Part shown: in pieces, positions 26,445-36,667 of the stretch
Position numbering within the stretch: position 1 is the stretch's first letter
Layout of the letters: the number at the start of each line of letters is the position of its first letter
Assembly: GCF_900113325.1 (NCBI RefSeq)
Contig: NZ_FOOY01000028.1
Location: 1 to 48,639 of the forward strand
Source: Sporolactobacillus nakayamae
Lineage (GTDB): Bacteria; Bacillota; Bacilli; Bacillales; Sporolactobacillaceae
Direction of reading: 5' to 3'
Length of the DNA stretch: 48,639 bases
Position numbers and translations under genes: made by a program
The notes under the pieces: generated by a model
Told to the model about the DNA's origin: nothing
The model's database searches: none
Seen by the model: only the letters and a program-made list of their open reading frames with translations

Positions 26445-28010
26445 ATGAAACTGGTTATTTTGGAGACAAGCGATGTACATGGAAGTATTTACCCAATTAA
26501 TTATGCGGATAATAGCCCGAAAGATGTTGGCATGGGAAAAATTGCTACGCTCATTCGTAAGGAGCGTGCCGGCAATCCGTATACGCTGTTGATTGATAAC
26601 GGCGATATGACACAGGGGACACCGCTTCTCTATTATTACGCGCGGTTTGACCACACGCGTCCCAACCCGATGGCTGTTGTTGCAAACAGCTTGGGTTATG
26701 ATTGCGCTGTGTTTGGCAACCATGAATTTAATTTTGGGCGAGATGTGCTCGATCGGGTGGTCACTTCCTCCGACTTCCCATGGCTTGCCGCCAATATTGT
26801 CGATGAATCGACAGGTGAACCGTTCTTTGGCAAGCCGTATATCATCAAGGATTTTGACCAGGGATTGCGTGCTGCAGTCTTGGGATTGACGACAAAATAT
26901 GTGCCAAATTGGGAAAAAGCTGAAAATATTAAAGGGATGCATTTTGAAGATCCTGTGGATACGGCAAACAAGTGGGTGCCGTTCTTAAGAAATGAAAAAA
27001 AAGCAGATGTTGTTATAGTGTCGTACCATGGAGGATTCGGGCGCGATCTGGAAACCGGTGATGCGATTGAAGAGCTTAAAGGTGAAAATCAGGCATATCG
27101 GATTTGTCAGGACGTCCCGGGTATCGATGTACTGCTTACCGGGCATCAGCACCGGTTGATTGCAGGCGAAACCATTAACGGAATCGCTGTGATCCAGCCG
27201 GGCTGCAACGGTACACATCTCGGCAAGGTGACGCTTGAACTGGAAAAATCCCAGGGGAATTGGCGGATTATAAACAGAAGGACTGAGCTTCTTCCGGTGA
27301 ATGATGTTGAGACAGATGTTGCGTTGCTTCGAACTGTTGATGGGTATGAAAAAGATGCGCAAACTTGGCTTGACCAGCCGCTTGGCAAGATCGAAGGCGA
27401 CATGCTTGTGCATGATCCGATGAAGGTGCGGACGCAGGATCATCCGCTGATCGAATTTATCAATCGTCTGCAAATGAAAGCCTCAGGCGCGGATATCAGT
27501 TCCACCGCTCTTTTCAATAACGAGTCTCCGGGAATGCCGGCTAATGTCACGATGCGAGATATCGTCGCAAACTATATTTATCCGAATACGTTGCGTGTGC
27601 TTCGAATCAGCGGACGGGATATGCTTGATGCTCTTGAACGCTCGGCGTCTTATTTCAGAACATATGCCGGCGATTCGATTGAGGTCAGCGATGCGTTTAC
27701 GAATCCGAAGCCTCAGCATTATAATTATGATATGTGGGAAGGCATTGACTATATTATCGATATTTCGCGTTCGGCAGGACACCGTATCACGAAGTTGGAC
27801 TATCATGGGGCTCCGGTAAAAATGGACGGACTGTACGATGTGGTGATGAACAATTACCGAGCGGTCGGCGGCGGTGATTATTTCATGTTCTGCAACAAGA
27901 CGGTCATCAAAGATATTCCGATTGACGTGACAGAGCTGATCGCAAACGAAGTGCTCGAGAAGAACGTAATCAAAGCGACCGTTGACCATAATTGGAAGAT
28001 CGTTTATTGA
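26445..28010 (+). CDS. Cytosolic bifunctional metallophosphatase / 5'-nucleotidase-like protein
   Basis: 521 residues. The N-terminal metallophosphatase domain (1-300) shows the metal ligands: SDVHG, DNGDMTQG, GNHEFNFG, SYHGG and TGHQHR. The C-terminal 5'-nucleotidase domain (about 310-520) binds the nucleotide. There is no signal peptide, unlike many extracellular family members. It probably hydrolyses nucleotides or 2',3'-cyclic nucleotides; the substrate is not set by sequence. The ATG at 26445 starts directly with the conserved strand; an upstream GTG (26430) is in frame. Confidence 0.88.
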   Translation: MKLVILETSDVHGSIYPINYADNSPKDVGMGKIATLIRKERAGNPYTLLIDNGDMTQGTPLLYYYARFDHTRPNPMAVVANSLGYDCAVFGNHEFNFGRDVLDRVVTSSDFPWLAANIVDESTGEPFFGKPYIIKDFDQGLRAAVLGLTTKYVPNWEKAENIKGMHFEDPVDTANKWVPFLRNEKKADVVIVSYHGGFGRDLETGDAIEELKGENQAYRICQDVPGIDVLLTGHQHRLIAGETINGIAVIQPGCNGTHLGKVTLELEKSQGNWRIINRRTELLPVNDVETDVALLRTVDGYEKDAQTWLDQPLGKIEGDMLVHDPMKVRTQDHPLIEFINRLQMKASGADISSTALFNNESPGMPANVTMRDIVANYIYPNTLRVLRISGRDMLDALERSASYFRTYAGDSIEVSDAFTNPKPQHYNYDMWEGIDYIIDISRSAGHRITKLDYHGAPVKMDGLYDVVMNNYRAVGGGDYFMFCNKTVIKDIPIDVTELIANEVLEKNVIKATVDHNWKIVY

Positions 28011-28061
28011 GAAAAAATAGTTGGCGATTGCCATTCATCTAAATGAGAGAGGTGCGCGAAC

Positions 28062-28784
28062 GTGGAAAAGCACATTTTGAAAAATGATTGGAATCCTTTG
28101 CTGAAGCCGGAATTCGAAAAGGATTATTATCAGAAGCTGCGCGGCTTTCTAAAGGAAGAGTATTCAAGTAAGACCATTTATCCGGATATGTATGATCTTT
28201 TTAACGCGCTCAACTACACCCCCTATGAAAAAGTAAAAGTAGTAATTCTGGGTCAGGATCCTTATCATGAACCGGGACAGGCGCACGGCCTCAGTTTTTC
28301 CGTCATGCCAGGGGTTCGTCAGCCGCCGTCGCTGCAAAATATTTTCAAAGAATTAAAGGATGACCTTGGCTGTGAGATTCCAAAACACGGATGCTTGATT
28401 GAATGGGCGCGTCAAGGCGTATTGCTTCTGAACACGGTTCTTTCCGTTCGGCGCGGCGCCGCGAATTCACATAAAGGCATGGGTTGGGAACAATTTACCG
28501 ATGCTGTGATCCGTGACCTTAATGATCGCGAGCAGCCGATCGTGTTCATTTTGTGGGGCCGGAATGCTCAGGCAAAAGAAGAGCTGATTACGAATAAGCA
28601 ACACTTTATTATAAAATCGACGCATCCAAGCCCGTTCTCTGCTCGGCACGGCTTCTTTGGCAGCCATCCATTTTCGCGGACTAATCAGTACTTGGAATCG
28701 GTTGGCGAAGCGCCGATCAATTGGCAAGTTTCCATCGATGAGCCAGATCTTTCATTAGAAAAAGAGAAAAACAGCTCGCGCTAA
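28062..28784 (+). CDS. ung: Uracil-DNA glycosylase (family 1)
   Basis: 240 residues. The water-activating motif [16 protein letters not shown] has its catalytic aspartate near residue 65; the DNA-intercalation loop is [13 protein letters not shown] near residue 190. It removes uracil from DNA to start base-excision repair. GTG start behind GAGAGAGGTG. The C-terminal 15 residues are charged and extend past the usual end. The stop lies within the terminator loop. Confidence 0.96.
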   Translation: MEKHILKNDWNPLLKPEFEKDYYQKLRGFLKEEYSSKTIYPDMYDLFNALNYTPYEKVKVVILGQDPYHEPGQAHGLSFSVMPGVRQPPSLQNIFKELKDDLGCEIPKHGCLIEWARQGVLLLNTVLSVRRGAANSHKGMGWEQFTDAVIRDLNDREQPIVFILWGRNAQAKEELITNKQHFIIKSTHPSPFSARHGFFGSHPFSRTNQYLESVGEAPINWQVSIDEPDLSLEKEKNSSR

Positions 28785-28806
28785 TCGAAGCGCAAGCTGT
28801 TTTTAT
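28766..28806. terminator. Bidirectional terminator between ung and ydbT
   Basis: AACAGCT-C-GCGC pairs with GCGC-A-AGCTGTT, flanked by A and T runs. It serves the two convergent genes. Confidence 0.85.
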
Positions 28807-30242
28807 TTCTTACGAAACCATTGAAGGAGCTTGTCCGCATCCTGTTCATCGAGCTGACGAATCGTAATGCTTTCCGCAGTAGATGCGCGAATGGTTGCCG
28901 CGCATGTGGATAGATTAAGCTTCTTTTGGATACGCGACTGTTTTTTTGCAAACGATTGAATATGGTTTCTTCTCGTAATAGTTGTTGTTTTTGTCAGCCA
29001 TCGATTAATAACAATGAGCCGCTTGTCCATGAGTGCCCAGCCCTCTGAGCGATTTTTAAACCAGAAATAGGCGAGAATGAACGGCAAAGCAATAAGTGTG
29101 TACTTGCCCCAATCCAAGCGCCAAGTAAGCGTGCAGCATAGGGCAATCCAAAAAAGTGCCGGAAGGATCATGCGATAGAGCGTACCGCGCACGGGCAATG
29201 GATGGTGCTTGATCGGCCCGGCAAACCTGGGAATGGCCGTTTCAAGAAAATCAGGCAATTCCTTTTTCCTAAGGAGCGGAAAGACGAGTACCGATCCGCC
29301 ATCACTTTTCTCCAAATCAATACTGCCGCTGCAATCGGCATAGACCGTACACCACCCAAACAATTGTTGCACCCATTGTTCTTTGATACGTATCGCTTGA
29401 ACGCGATCGGTTTTATAGGTTTCGTCACTTGTCTCCCACACACCACGGTGGATGCGCCATTCTCCCTCATGTATGGATAGTTTGAAAAACCCCCATCGAA
29501 GCAGCGCGCTGACTAAAGAAACAAACCAGAGCATAAGAATAGCCATTCCAATGATGATGACCATTCCGACAAGCGAAGCGTGTTCCAGGTAGCTTAATGA
29601 TCGCCCTTGAATGCTGTCGGGTATAAAGTCATCTGCTTGAGACCAAAGACCGAATACTGCCGCAAGCACGACACCGACTTTGGACGTAAGCAGCGAGGCG
29701 GCAAGCAGCCGTTTTCCGGAGAGCGCGTAGACTTTTTTTGGTGAATCATCGACGACCTTTGGAGCTTCGGTAGGGTCTTCTACAGCAAAGATGATCGACT
29801 TCTGCGTTTTTCCGCGGCTGACTTCCGCCTTGATTCGTTCCGCTTCCTCCAGCTTGAGCGCGGAGAGGACCATGTCGCCTTTGGACGCTTGATCTGCGGT
29901 GTCGAATTTTAATTGAACTACGCCGAGCAGACGAAGTAGCAGATTTGTTTTGATCTGCACCGATTGAATTCTCTGAATGCGAATGTAGCGGTCGCTGCGC
30001 ACGAGAACCCCTGAACGAATATGAAATTGATCATCAATGAACTCATACTTGAATCGCAGCCATTTAAAAAAGTTGAAGACAATAATAACAAGCAGAATGA
30101 TAAGAGCATAGCCGGCAATTTGGCCGAGATGACGCATCCCCCATGCAAAGCCAAAGCCAAGCGGAACGATGATGCTCCACAGTGTTGAGACGGCATCACT
30201 GATTATGGCGAAGAAATGGAGATGCTTGCCGTTAGATTTCAT
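28803..30242 (-). CDS. ydbT: YdbT-like membrane protein with bacterial PH domains
   Basis: 479 residues. Membrane helix pairs alternate with three bPH_2-type pleckstrin-like domains, recognisable from the repeated pattern in which a hydrophobic strand leads to RIQRIQSVQIK (first) and DRVQAIRIKEQWVQQLFG (second), and NHIQSFAKKQSRIQ (third). It forms an operon with ydbS, overlapping it by 11 bp. Function is not well established; the B. subtilis pair is linked to envelope stress or resistance to certain antimicrobial peptides. RBS AAGGAG before the ATG. Confidence 0.85.
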   Translation of the reverse strand: MKSNGKHLHFFAIISDAVSTLWSIIVPLGFGFAWGMRHLGQIAGYALIILLVIIVFNFFKWLRFKYEFIDDQFHIRSGVLVRSDRYIRIQRIQSVQIKTNLLLRLLGVVQLKFDTADQASKGDMVLSALKLEEAERIKAEVSRGKTQKSIIFAVEDPTEAPKVVDDSPKKVYALSGKRLLAASLLTSKVGVVLAAVFGLWSQADDFIPDSIQGRSLSYLEHASLVGMVIIIGMAILMLWFVSLVSALLRWGFFKLSIHEGEWRIHRGVWETSDETYKTDRVQAIRIKEQWVQQLFGWCTVYADCSGSIDLEKSDGGSVLVFPLLRKKELPDFLETAIPRFAGPIKHHPLPVRGTLYRMILPALFWIALCCTLTWRLDWGKYTLIALPFILAYFWFKNRSEGWALMDKRLIVINRWLTKTTTITRRNHIQSFAKKQSRIQKKLNLSTCAATIRASTAESITIRQLDEQDADKLLQWFRKK

Positions 30243-30714
30243 TGGCAGGATTCTCCTTGATCAGCTCGGCTATCTGGTCGCGAAGAGCGAGCGCGTCGGA
30301 CTCTTCCAAAGCCGGAATTTCATGCTCACCTGCCGCCGTTGTAACAGAAACGGCAGTTAGGCGGTGCTTGCGCAGCAGCGGTCCTTGGCTGGTCTCTACA
30401 TTTTGCACGCGCGTAAACGGAATAACGGTTTGGGTAATAATAAAAATCCCGTTTTGTATTAACAGATCCTCTTGTCTGATTTCATAGAAAAAGGTTCGGT
30501 AATTAATGCTTGGAAAAATAAATACATAAAGGATCAGTTGGAGAATGTTGAGCGCGGCAAGTGCGCCGGCAATATAGAACAGGAAATGCGGCCAGTCAAA
30601 AAATAGAATACTTGTGATGAATCCGCCAATGCCCAGCCAGAAAATGATGTTTGTCATGATCGCTCTTTGGCGCCAGATCGTAAGAATTCGAGGATTGAGT
30701 TGTCTTTTTTCCAA
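30232..30714 (-). CDS. ydbS: YdbS-like membrane protein with a bacterial PH domain
   Basis: 160 residues with two membrane helices (about 20-37 and 44-66) followed by one bPH_2 domain (IPFTRVQNVETSQGPLLRK). TTG start behind AAAGGTGAG. It is the first gene of ydbS-ydbT and probably acts with YdbT in the membrane. Confidence 0.85.
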   Translation of the reverse strand: MEKRQLNPRILTIWRQRAIMTNIIFWLGIGGFITSILFFDWPHFLFYIAGALAALNILQLILYVFIFPSINYRTFFYEIRQEDLLIQNGIFIITQTVIPFTRVQNVETSQGPLLRKHRLTAVSVTTAAGEHEIPALEESDALALRDQIAELIKENPANEI

Positions 30715-30750
30715 TAAGTCTCACCTTTCATTGATACTGAGGCAGTATTT

Positions 30751-30769
30751 GAGTCTTTTTGGAAGACTC
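30751..30769. promoter_or_regulatory. Inverted repeat in the ydbST leader
   Basis: GAGTCTT - TTTGG - AAGACTC, perfect 7-bp arms about 40 bp before the ydbS start. TTGACA occurs on the minus strand just upstream at about 30780-30790. It could be an operator or a leader hairpin. Confidence 0.35.
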
Positions 30770-30953
30770 GTGCAACAGTCAATTTTGTCAATCTAGTAAA
30801 AGTATAACACGCCTAGATAAATGTTTTTTAAAGGAAATAAGCGGAATTAATGGCGTATTTATGTTATTTAAAAGAGAACTGCTGGGAATAAACCTGTTGT
30901 CCATGAAAATCCGATTAATGCGGGTATAGCAGATAATGAAGGGAGGGATCATT

Positions 30954-31121
30954 ATGGATGCATGTCGCCATTATAATGGTTATCAAAGCAGTGCGGAGAT
31001 CTGTGTGCATCGTTCAAGCGAGTGGGCAGTAAAAAAAGTACGCTGCCCGGTATGTCATGCCGAGATAGAAGTCATTGTCCGTGAGAACACAACGGTTAGA
31101 GAGCCCCCGTCGTCAAAATAA
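30954..31121 (+). CDS. Small CPVC zinc-ribbon-like protein, 55 residues
   Basis: Begins MDACRHYNGYQ and has a central VRCPVCHAEIEV knuckle with further cysteines at residues 4 and 18, giving four cysteines plus histidines that could bind one zinc. The ATG at 30954 has GGGAGGG at good spacing. I do not recognise a named family. It is a monocistronic unit between ydbS and menE. Confidence 0.6.
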   Translation: MDACRHYNGYQSSAEICVHRSSEWAVKKVRCPVCHAEIEVIVRENTTVREPPSSK

Positions 31122-31124
31122 AAA

Positions 31125-31161
31125 AGGTACACCCTTCTTCTGGGTTACGCAGGAGGTACCT
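31125..31161 (-). terminator. Hairpin with minus-strand T-run downstream of menE
   Basis: AGGTAC (31125-31130) and GTACCT (31156-31161) with inner ACCC/GGGT; the plus-strand A-run to its left is a T-run for leftward transcription. It could also end the 55-codon gene weakly. Confidence 0.4.
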
Positions 31162-31220
31162 ATATAGGCGGTGCGCTGGTTATTATCCATAAGTCGATAT
31201 TTTATAATTTCCTAGACAAT

Positions 31221-31243
31221 AAAAAAAAACCGGGTAAGCCCGG
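31221..31243 (-). terminator. Second minus-strand terminator downstream of menE
   Basis: ACCGGG (31229-31234), TAAG loop, CCCGG (31239-31243), with nine A on the plus strand giving a T-run leftward. It is nearly the same hairpin as the one at 31596-31622, on the far side of the family A repeat. Confidence 0.8.
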
Positions 31244-31299
31244 TCCTTACTTCTACAGGACGCGCTGGTTTTCGCATTGCATACAAGACTTAATTTTAA

Positions 31300-31510
31300 A
31301 CGAGTAAAATAAGCGGATATTTTCCGGTTATATGCATTCTGGGGCTTGTTTTTCCGGTAAATAAGGGTAATTTTTCCGGTTATGCAAAGCAAAGCCCTCC
31401 ATTTTCGCGTTTTTCGATTTGATAAGCGGAATTTCTCCGTCTATTTAAGCTATTTTTTCGCTCATTTTCTAATTAAGGGTAATTTTTCCGTCTATTTATC
31501 AGTTGAGCGC
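31300..31510 (-). repeat. Intergenic modular repeat, family A, copy 2 (inverted)
   Basis: Reverse complement of the 7808-8018 repeat over its whole length, with shared runs such as ATGCATATAACCGGAAAAT. It sits between two near-identical terminators downstream of menE. No ORF is supported between 31162 and 31624. Confidence 0.8.
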
Positions 31511-31595
31511 TTACCTGATCGTCCAACCGATAAGTTCAGATTGGGAATCATCCTCTTATCGTCGTACCCAGGGGGCAAAATAACTTTTCTTAACT

Positions 31596-31622
31596 TGAAA
31601 AAAAACCGGGCTTATCCCCGGT
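31596..31622 (-). terminator. Rho-independent terminator of menB-menE
   Basis: CCGGG (31606-31610), CTTATC, CCCGG (31617-31621), with eight A on the plus strand. It starts right after the menE stop. Confidence 0.9.
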
Positions 31623-31624
31623 TT

Positions 31625-33118
31625 TCATTTGACGCGATTCATTTTCTCATAGTCCTTGTAAAGCTTGCGCCTGAGCAGCTTATGCGATGCGTTCTCAGGC
31701 AACGACGGCAGAGTGAAAATACGTTTCGGCACTTTGTATGATGCTAAATGTTCCTTGCAGCTGTTGATTAATTCCGTTTCAGAAAAGTTTGCGCCTTCTT
31801 TAAGGCTGACGAAAGCAATGGGAACGCGTCCCCATTGCGTATCCGGAATGCCAATGACTCCTGCGCGAGAAATCCCCGCGCAACCATTTAAAACGGATTC
31901 GATTTCAGCAGGATAAACATTTTCCCCACCGGAAATGATCAGATCTTTGCGGCGATCCAGTACGAACAGAAATCCGTCCTCATCGAGATAACCGATATCA
32001 CCTGAATGAAACCATTCACCGTTAAAAGCCTCGCGCGTCGCTTCAGGATTATTTAAATAATGACTGAAGACGGTTGGTCCTTTAATCAAAATTTCTCCAG
32101 GCTCATGGGGTGTTGCCCCTGAGATGCGAACTTGGAGCGGAAAAAGCGGCTGTCCGGCCGAACCTGCTTTTTCAAGCATATAGTCAGGCGGCAAGGTGAC
32201 CGCTTGCGAGGCAGTTTCGCTCATGCCGTACGTTTGATAGATGGGCATCTCTTGATCGAGACAACGCTGAAGCAGTGACTTGGGCACAGGCCCGCCGCCG
32301 AGCAAGATGCAGCGCAATGTTTTTGGATAAGTATTTTGATTGCCGAGTGCGTCCATCATTCGCTGCAGCATCGAAGCGACGACAGAGATATGTGTGATAC
32401 CGCCGTCCATAATTAACTGATTGACGCCCTGCGGATAAAATTTTTTCTGCAGATACACTGGCATGCCGTAAATCACACTTTTCATTAAAATGGACAGACC
32501 GCTGACGTGGAAAAGCGGCACGCAGCACAGCCACTTGTCATCGGGTGAAAGGCCGAGATTAATTAACGATGCATTCGCATTCCACCAGTGATTCCCATAG
32601 GTGAGCACGACGCCTTTCGGATGTCCGGTTGTACCTGATGTGAAGATAATCGTACATGGATTGCCTAATTGGATTTCTTTATCGAAGTCATCCGGCGAAG
32701 GTTCGCAGTCTGTCCACTTTTCTGTATGAATGAGCGCGCAGTTGATTCGTCCGATGGCTTGCGATGCTTTTTGTTCAAACTTTTGATCCGTAATCAGCAG
32801 TCGGCAGTCGCTGTCCTGAATTTGTCCGGCAAGCTCGTCCACCGATAATCGGGTATTCAGAGGCACCATAACTGCACCGAGCATCATGAGTGCGTGGACC
32901 GTGACGGCACAGGCGAGTGTGTTGCCTTGAAGCGACGCGACGTGATCAGAAGGATGAATCCCAGCTGACCGAAGCGCTGATGCAGCTTGACGGACGCGCG
33001 CGAGCAATTGATTGAATGTGAGCTGCTCATCCTTCGTTTCGAACGCGATCCGATTTGGAGTCAGCCGCGCGCGTTGGCTAAGCCACTGCGGCATAGCCGG
33101 ATTTGTTTCCGAGATCAT
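31625..33118 (-). CDS. menE: o-Succinylbenzoate-CoA ligase
   Basis: 497-residue ANL-superfamily enzyme. The AMP-binding motif [11 protein letters not shown] is near residue 165, YGMSETAS near 300, [15 protein letters not shown] and [16 protein letters not shown] in the C-terminal part, and a catalytic lysine near the end (HKLLRRKLY). It activates o-succinylbenzoate with CoA for menaquinone synthesis in the cytosol. The ATG overlaps the menB stop by 4 nt. menF, menD and menH are not in this operon. Confidence 0.94.
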   Translation of the reverse strand: MISETNPAMPQWLSQRARLTPNRIAFETKDEQLTFNQLLARVRQAASALRSAGIHPSDHVASLQGNTLACAVTVHALMMLGAVMVPLNTRLSVDELAGQIQDSDCRLLITDQKFEQKASQAIGRINCALIHTEKWTDCEPSPDDFDKEIQLGNPCTIIFTSGTTGHPKGVVLTYGNHWWNANASLINLGLSPDDKWLCCVPLFHVSGLSILMKSVIYGMPVYLQKKFYPQGVNQLIMDGGITHISVVASMLQRMMDALGNQNTYPKTLRCILLGGGPVPKSLLQRCLDQEMPIYQTYGMSETASQAVTLPPDYMLEKAGSAGQPLFPLQVRISGATPHEPGEILIKGPTVFSHYLNNPEATREAFNGEWFHSGDIGYLDEDGFLFVLDRRKDLIISGGENVYPAEIESVLNGCAGISRAGVIGIPDTQWGRVPIAFVSLKEGANFSETELINSCKEHLASYKVPKRIFTLPSLPENASHKLLRRKLYKDYEKMNRVK

Positions 33119-33936
33119 GGGAACTTAGGAAATCTGCTGAAATCAGGATCGCGTTTCTCCTTAAAGGCGTCGCGTCCTTCTTTCGCTTCGTCAGTCGTGT
33201 AATAAAGCAGCGTCGCGTCTCCGCCGAATTGTTGGAGACCCGCGAGTCCGTCCGTATCCGCATTAAACGACGCTTTGAGGAATCGGAGTGCTGTGGCACT
33301 CTTCGACAGCATTTCGCTCGCCCATTTAACGGTTTCTTCTTCAAGCTGGTCGAGAGGCACAACCGTGTTGACAAGTCCCATGTCCAAAGCCTGCTGCGCG
33401 TTATACTGGCGGCACAAGTACCAAATTTCACGTGCTTTTTTGTGACCGACAATGCGCGCTAAGTAGCCTGCACCGTAGCCTGCGTCAAAGCTGCCGACTT
33501 TTGGTCCTGTTTGGCCAAAGATTGCGTTATCCGCAGCGATCGTTAAGTCGCACACGACCTGGAGCACATTTCCGCCGCCAATCGCGTAGCCGGCAACCAT
33601 CGCGATGACCGGCTTTGGAATGATTCGAATCAAGTGCTGCAGATCAAGAACATTCAGGCGCGGAATATTGTCTTTTCCAACATAACCGCCGTTGCCGCGC
33701 ACCTTCTGATCGCCGCCGGAGCAGAACGCTTTTGTACCGGCACCGGTAAGGATAATGACGCCGATCGATGCATCATCACGTGCCCAAGCAAATGCATCGA
33801 TCATTTCAACAACTGTATTCGGTGTAAACGCATTGCGGACATGCGGTCGGTTAATTGTAATTTTTGCAATTCCTTCATAGGTTTCGAAGAGAATATCTTC
33901 ATAGTCTTTCACTTTTTGCCACTCAATTGAGGACAT
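33115..33936 (-). CDS. menB: 1,4-Dihydroxy-2-naphthoyl-CoA synthase
   Basis: 273-residue crotonase-fold enzyme. Key motifs: [15 protein letters not shown] (disordered active-site loop), [12 protein letters not shown] (oxyanion hole) and [14 protein letters not shown], all typical of MenB. It closes the naphthoate ring of o-succinylbenzoyl-CoA in menaquinone synthesis, so it supplies the quinone that QoxABCD oxidises. It is the first gene of menB-menE. RBS CAGGTG at 33938-33943 on the minus strand. Confidence 0.97.
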   Translation of the reverse strand: MSSIEWQKVKDYEDILFETYEGIAKITINRPHVRNAFTPNTVVEMIDAFAWARDDASIGVIILTGAGTKAFCSGGDQKVRGNGGYVGKDNIPRLNVLDLQHLIRIIPKPVIAMVAGYAIGGGNVLQVVCDLTIAADNAIFGQTGPKVGSFDAGYGAGYLARIVGHKKAREIWYLCRQYNAQQALDMGLVNTVVPLDQLEEETVKWASEMLSKSATALRFLKASFNADTDGLAGLQQFGGDATLLYYTTDEAKEGRDAFKEKRDPDFSRFPKFP

Positions 33937-34152
33937 AAGTTCACCTGGCTTTCTCAGAAATAGGTTAATTTGTCACCGTTTTGACAAAAGTAACATCCAT
34001 ATTGTAGCACAACTCATAGGCTTTTCCGATTAAAGAGCTTACTTAGAAATGGACGCTAATGGGGGAAAATTGACAGGAGGTTGATATTGGGGGACAATGC
34101 GGAAGACCGAGCATGAGAGCCGGTTACCATTGAAATCGCAGAGGGAGCAAAC

Positions 34153-34890
34153 ATGAACAATTATAAATTAACAATTCAGTATGACGGCGGCCGCTATAAA
34201 GGATGGCAACGGCTAGGCGATGATAAGAATACGATTCAAGGAAAAATCGAACAGTCACTTACGATGCTCGCCGGCGAACCAGTTGAGATCGTCGGTTGCA
34301 GCAGAACAGATGCCGGTGTTCACGCGCTAGGCCAGGTTGCTAATTTTAAAACGAAGAAATTGTTGACTGAGGAAGATATTTATACGCACTTGAATCATCA
34401 GCTGCCTCAGGATATCAGCGTGATTGACGTGTCACGTGTACCCGAACGTTTTCACGCTCGCTATAATGCGAAGGAAAAGACCTATTTATATAAAATTTGG
34501 AACGGATCGATCAGCAATCCCTTTATGAGAAAATACAGCATGCATGTTGCTGAAAATCTGGATGTGGCACTGATGAAGCAGGCAAGTGAAGCATTCATTG
34601 GTACACATGATTTTACTGCTTACGCGAACGCAAAATCAAAGAAAAAGTCGATGACACGGACAATTTCTGCGATAACGATTGATGCGTATGATGGATTCAT
34701 CGACATTCGATTAACAGGCGACGGATTTCTCTACAACATGGCGCGGAAAATGGTCGGTACATTGATCGAGGTCGGACTCGGCACGATTGACGCAGCCGCG
34801 ATCCCGCAAATTCTTGCGTCAAATGAACGCATACAAACAGGCCGCATGGCCGAAGCCTGCGGACTGTATTTGGAAAAAATTAACTATTAA
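34153..34890 (+). CDS. truA: tRNA pseudouridine synthase A
   Basis: 245 residues. The catalytic aspartate is in CSRTDAGVHALGQV near residue 53; other family patterns are FHARYNAKEKTYLYKI and FLYNMARKMVGTL. It converts uridines 38-40 of the tRNA anticodon arm to pseudouridine. RBS AGAGGGAG. It stands alone, not beside rplM as in many Bacilli, so a second paralogue elsewhere is possible. The 3' end overlaps the convergent deaminase gene by 11 bp. Confidence 0.94.
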   Translation: MNNYKLTIQYDGGRYKGWQRLGDDKNTIQGKIEQSLTMLAGEPVEIVGCSRTDAGVHALGQVANFKTKKLLTEEDIYTHLNHQLPQDISVIDVSRVPERFHARYNAKEKTYLYKIWNGSISNPFMRKYSMHVAENLDVALMKQASEAFIGTHDFTAYANAKSKKKSMTRTISAITIDAYDGFIDIRLTGDGFLYNMARKMVGTLIEVGLGTIDAAAIPQILASNERIQTGRMAEACGLYLEKINY

Positions 34891-36577
34891 TTGTTGGAGC
34901 GATAATCTCGTTTGATTTGATCTCGATGATTCCTTTTGACGTAAGACGAATAAAAGGAAGATGCAGTTCGGTCAGGAAAAACAGGCAGAAGAACGGATCG
35001 TCAAAGGCGAATCCGTTCTTTTTCATGTGTTCGATGAATTGCTCGGCCTCGGAACTCAGTGCGTTAATCGACTTTTTACTCATGACACCAAGTAGATCGA
35101 GATTAATCGAGAATGCGCCGCTTTCATCAAATTGCGCGGTGATACCCTGGAACCCATTACGGATCGTTTGGTAAGCATGCGCCATTGCCTTTCTGTCTCG
35201 TCCAATAATCAAAATATCCCCGGAGGCGCAATAAGTGCTTGCAAGTGCGCAGAGGGAATGCGAAAAGTTCTTGATTCGCGTGCTTAGATGCGCGCCTGTT
35301 GTCCGGCAAAGATACGTTAAATAACACTCGTTTTCCGCTAAAGCGCTGTTCGGGTCAAAGTTGTACGGGCGGGTGATGACGCTGTTCTGGAGTTCAAGAC
35401 CAGTGGACGTCGTCTCATGAATGGGACATTCATCCGGCAAATGTGCGAGATTCGCTTGATTGAAATAAGGTTCGAATGCAAAGCTTGCTGGTTTCGCCAC
35501 TTTTTCCCCATCACGCACAAGCCATTTTCCTTCAAAGAGCACGCTTGTCGGTTCCGGATCATCCAATCGTTCGATGATATTGATGTCCGCAATTCTTCCT
35601 GGGGAGATGCTTCCGATGGTGTCATCCATGCGGTAGTAAACAGCGGGATTCAAGGTGGCCATGCGATACGCGTCCGGAGCCGAAATTCCGCTTTTCATCG
35701 CGAGCTTGATCATCGACGCGTGTGTTGCTCGATTTAAAAATGGCAGTGACGCACCGTCATTGGTGAACATTAATTTGGATAAATCAAATCCCGGTTGTTC
35801 CGCTAATCCACACATGATCTCCGGAAGATCAGGACGGATTGACGAATAACGAATCGCCGTGTAGTAGCCGAGATTCAGCCGATTGATAACATCACGCGCA
35901 GTCATCGATTCGTGGTCGGCCGAAACGCCGGCGGACGCGAACAGGTTTAATGTAGTGACCGACGAGCCGGGCAGGTGGCTTTCCATCCGTTTTCCAGAGT
36001 ACCTGACTGCGAAAAGTTTCTCATACAAATCAGGAGAACCCAATTTGAACGGCAGCCAGTGGCTGAGCTCGCCTCCCTGCATTACATATGGGTGATCCAG
36101 CCACTTTTCCAGCGCGCGGGTTGCGGGGCGATGTTCTTCGAAATAAGCCCACCAAAGCCATGTGTGGCGTCCTGTTTGATCCAGTTCTTCAACAAAGGCA
36201 CGCATTTGTTCCTCGTTTAAATGCCCAGATGCGAAACTATTGTCATTGACCGAGATCATTGTTCCTTTCTCTGTCAGATAAGTGCCTAAAGTGAGCGGGT
36301 TATAGAGCAGGAACGGGTGAGCATGGGGTTCGATATAGGCGGGCACCATCACCTGGTTCTCTTTTAAATGGTAAATCTCTGTTTTTTCTGAGATCAGCGG
36401 TTCATCCGGACCGACATAGGCAATCCGGTCGCCACTGATCCATACATTTTCTTTTTGGACGATTCCTGAATAGACATGAAGCACAGAGGCATCCGGAAAA
36501 TACAAGGATGCCGCCTCTTTTTTACGCGCAGTCTCAATCAGGCGGCGGTGTGCCTCTTCGGTTAATGGGTTCATCAT
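34880..36577 (-). CDS. yerA: YerA-like adenine deaminase / amidohydrolase
   Basis: 565 residues (567 if a GTG at 36583 is used). The metal-binding motif EPHAHP lies near residue 85, and histidines and an aspartate expected of the amidohydrolase barrel follow (FTNDGASLPF; GRIADINII). The C-terminal adenine deaminase-type domain ends with ELHLPFIRLTSKGIIE. It resembles B. subtilis YerA, annotated as a probable adenine deaminase; the real substrate is uncertain. There is no clear RBS at either start. A TATAAT box on the minus strand at 36608-36613 suggests a very short leader. Confidence 0.85.
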   Translation of the reverse strand: MMNPLTEEAHRRLIETARKKEAASLYFPDASVLHVYSGIVQKENVWISGDRIAYVGPDEPLISEKTEIYHLKENQVMVPAYIEPHAHPFLLYNPLTLGTYLTEKGTMISVNDNSFASGHLNEEQMRAFVEELDQTGRHTWLWWAYFEEHRPATRALEKWLDHPYVMQGGELSHWLPFKLGSPDLYEKLFAVRYSGKRMESHLPGSSVTTLNLFASAGVSADHESMTARDVINRLNLGYYTAIRYSSIRPDLPEIMCGLAEQPGFDLSKLMFTNDGASLPFLNRATHASMIKLAMKSGISAPDAYRMATLNPAVYYRMDDTIGSISPGRIADINIIERLDDPEPTSVLFEGKWLVRDGEKVAKPASFAFEPYFNQANLAHLPDECPIHETTSTGLELQNSVITRPYNFDPNSALAENECYLTYLCRTTGAHLSTRIKNFSHSLCALASTYCASGDILIIGRDRKAMAHAYQTIRNGFQGITAQFDESGAFSINLDLLGVMSKKSINALSSEAEQFIEHMKKNGFAFDDPFFCLFFLTELHLPFIRLTSKGIIEIKSNEIIAPTINS

Positions 36578-36667
36578 GCTCACATCTCATTTCGACAAGT
36601 TGTCTCTATTATACAGAGATGGACGAGACTTTTCATGAACGATGTTTTGCAGATCTAGCCATTCAGA

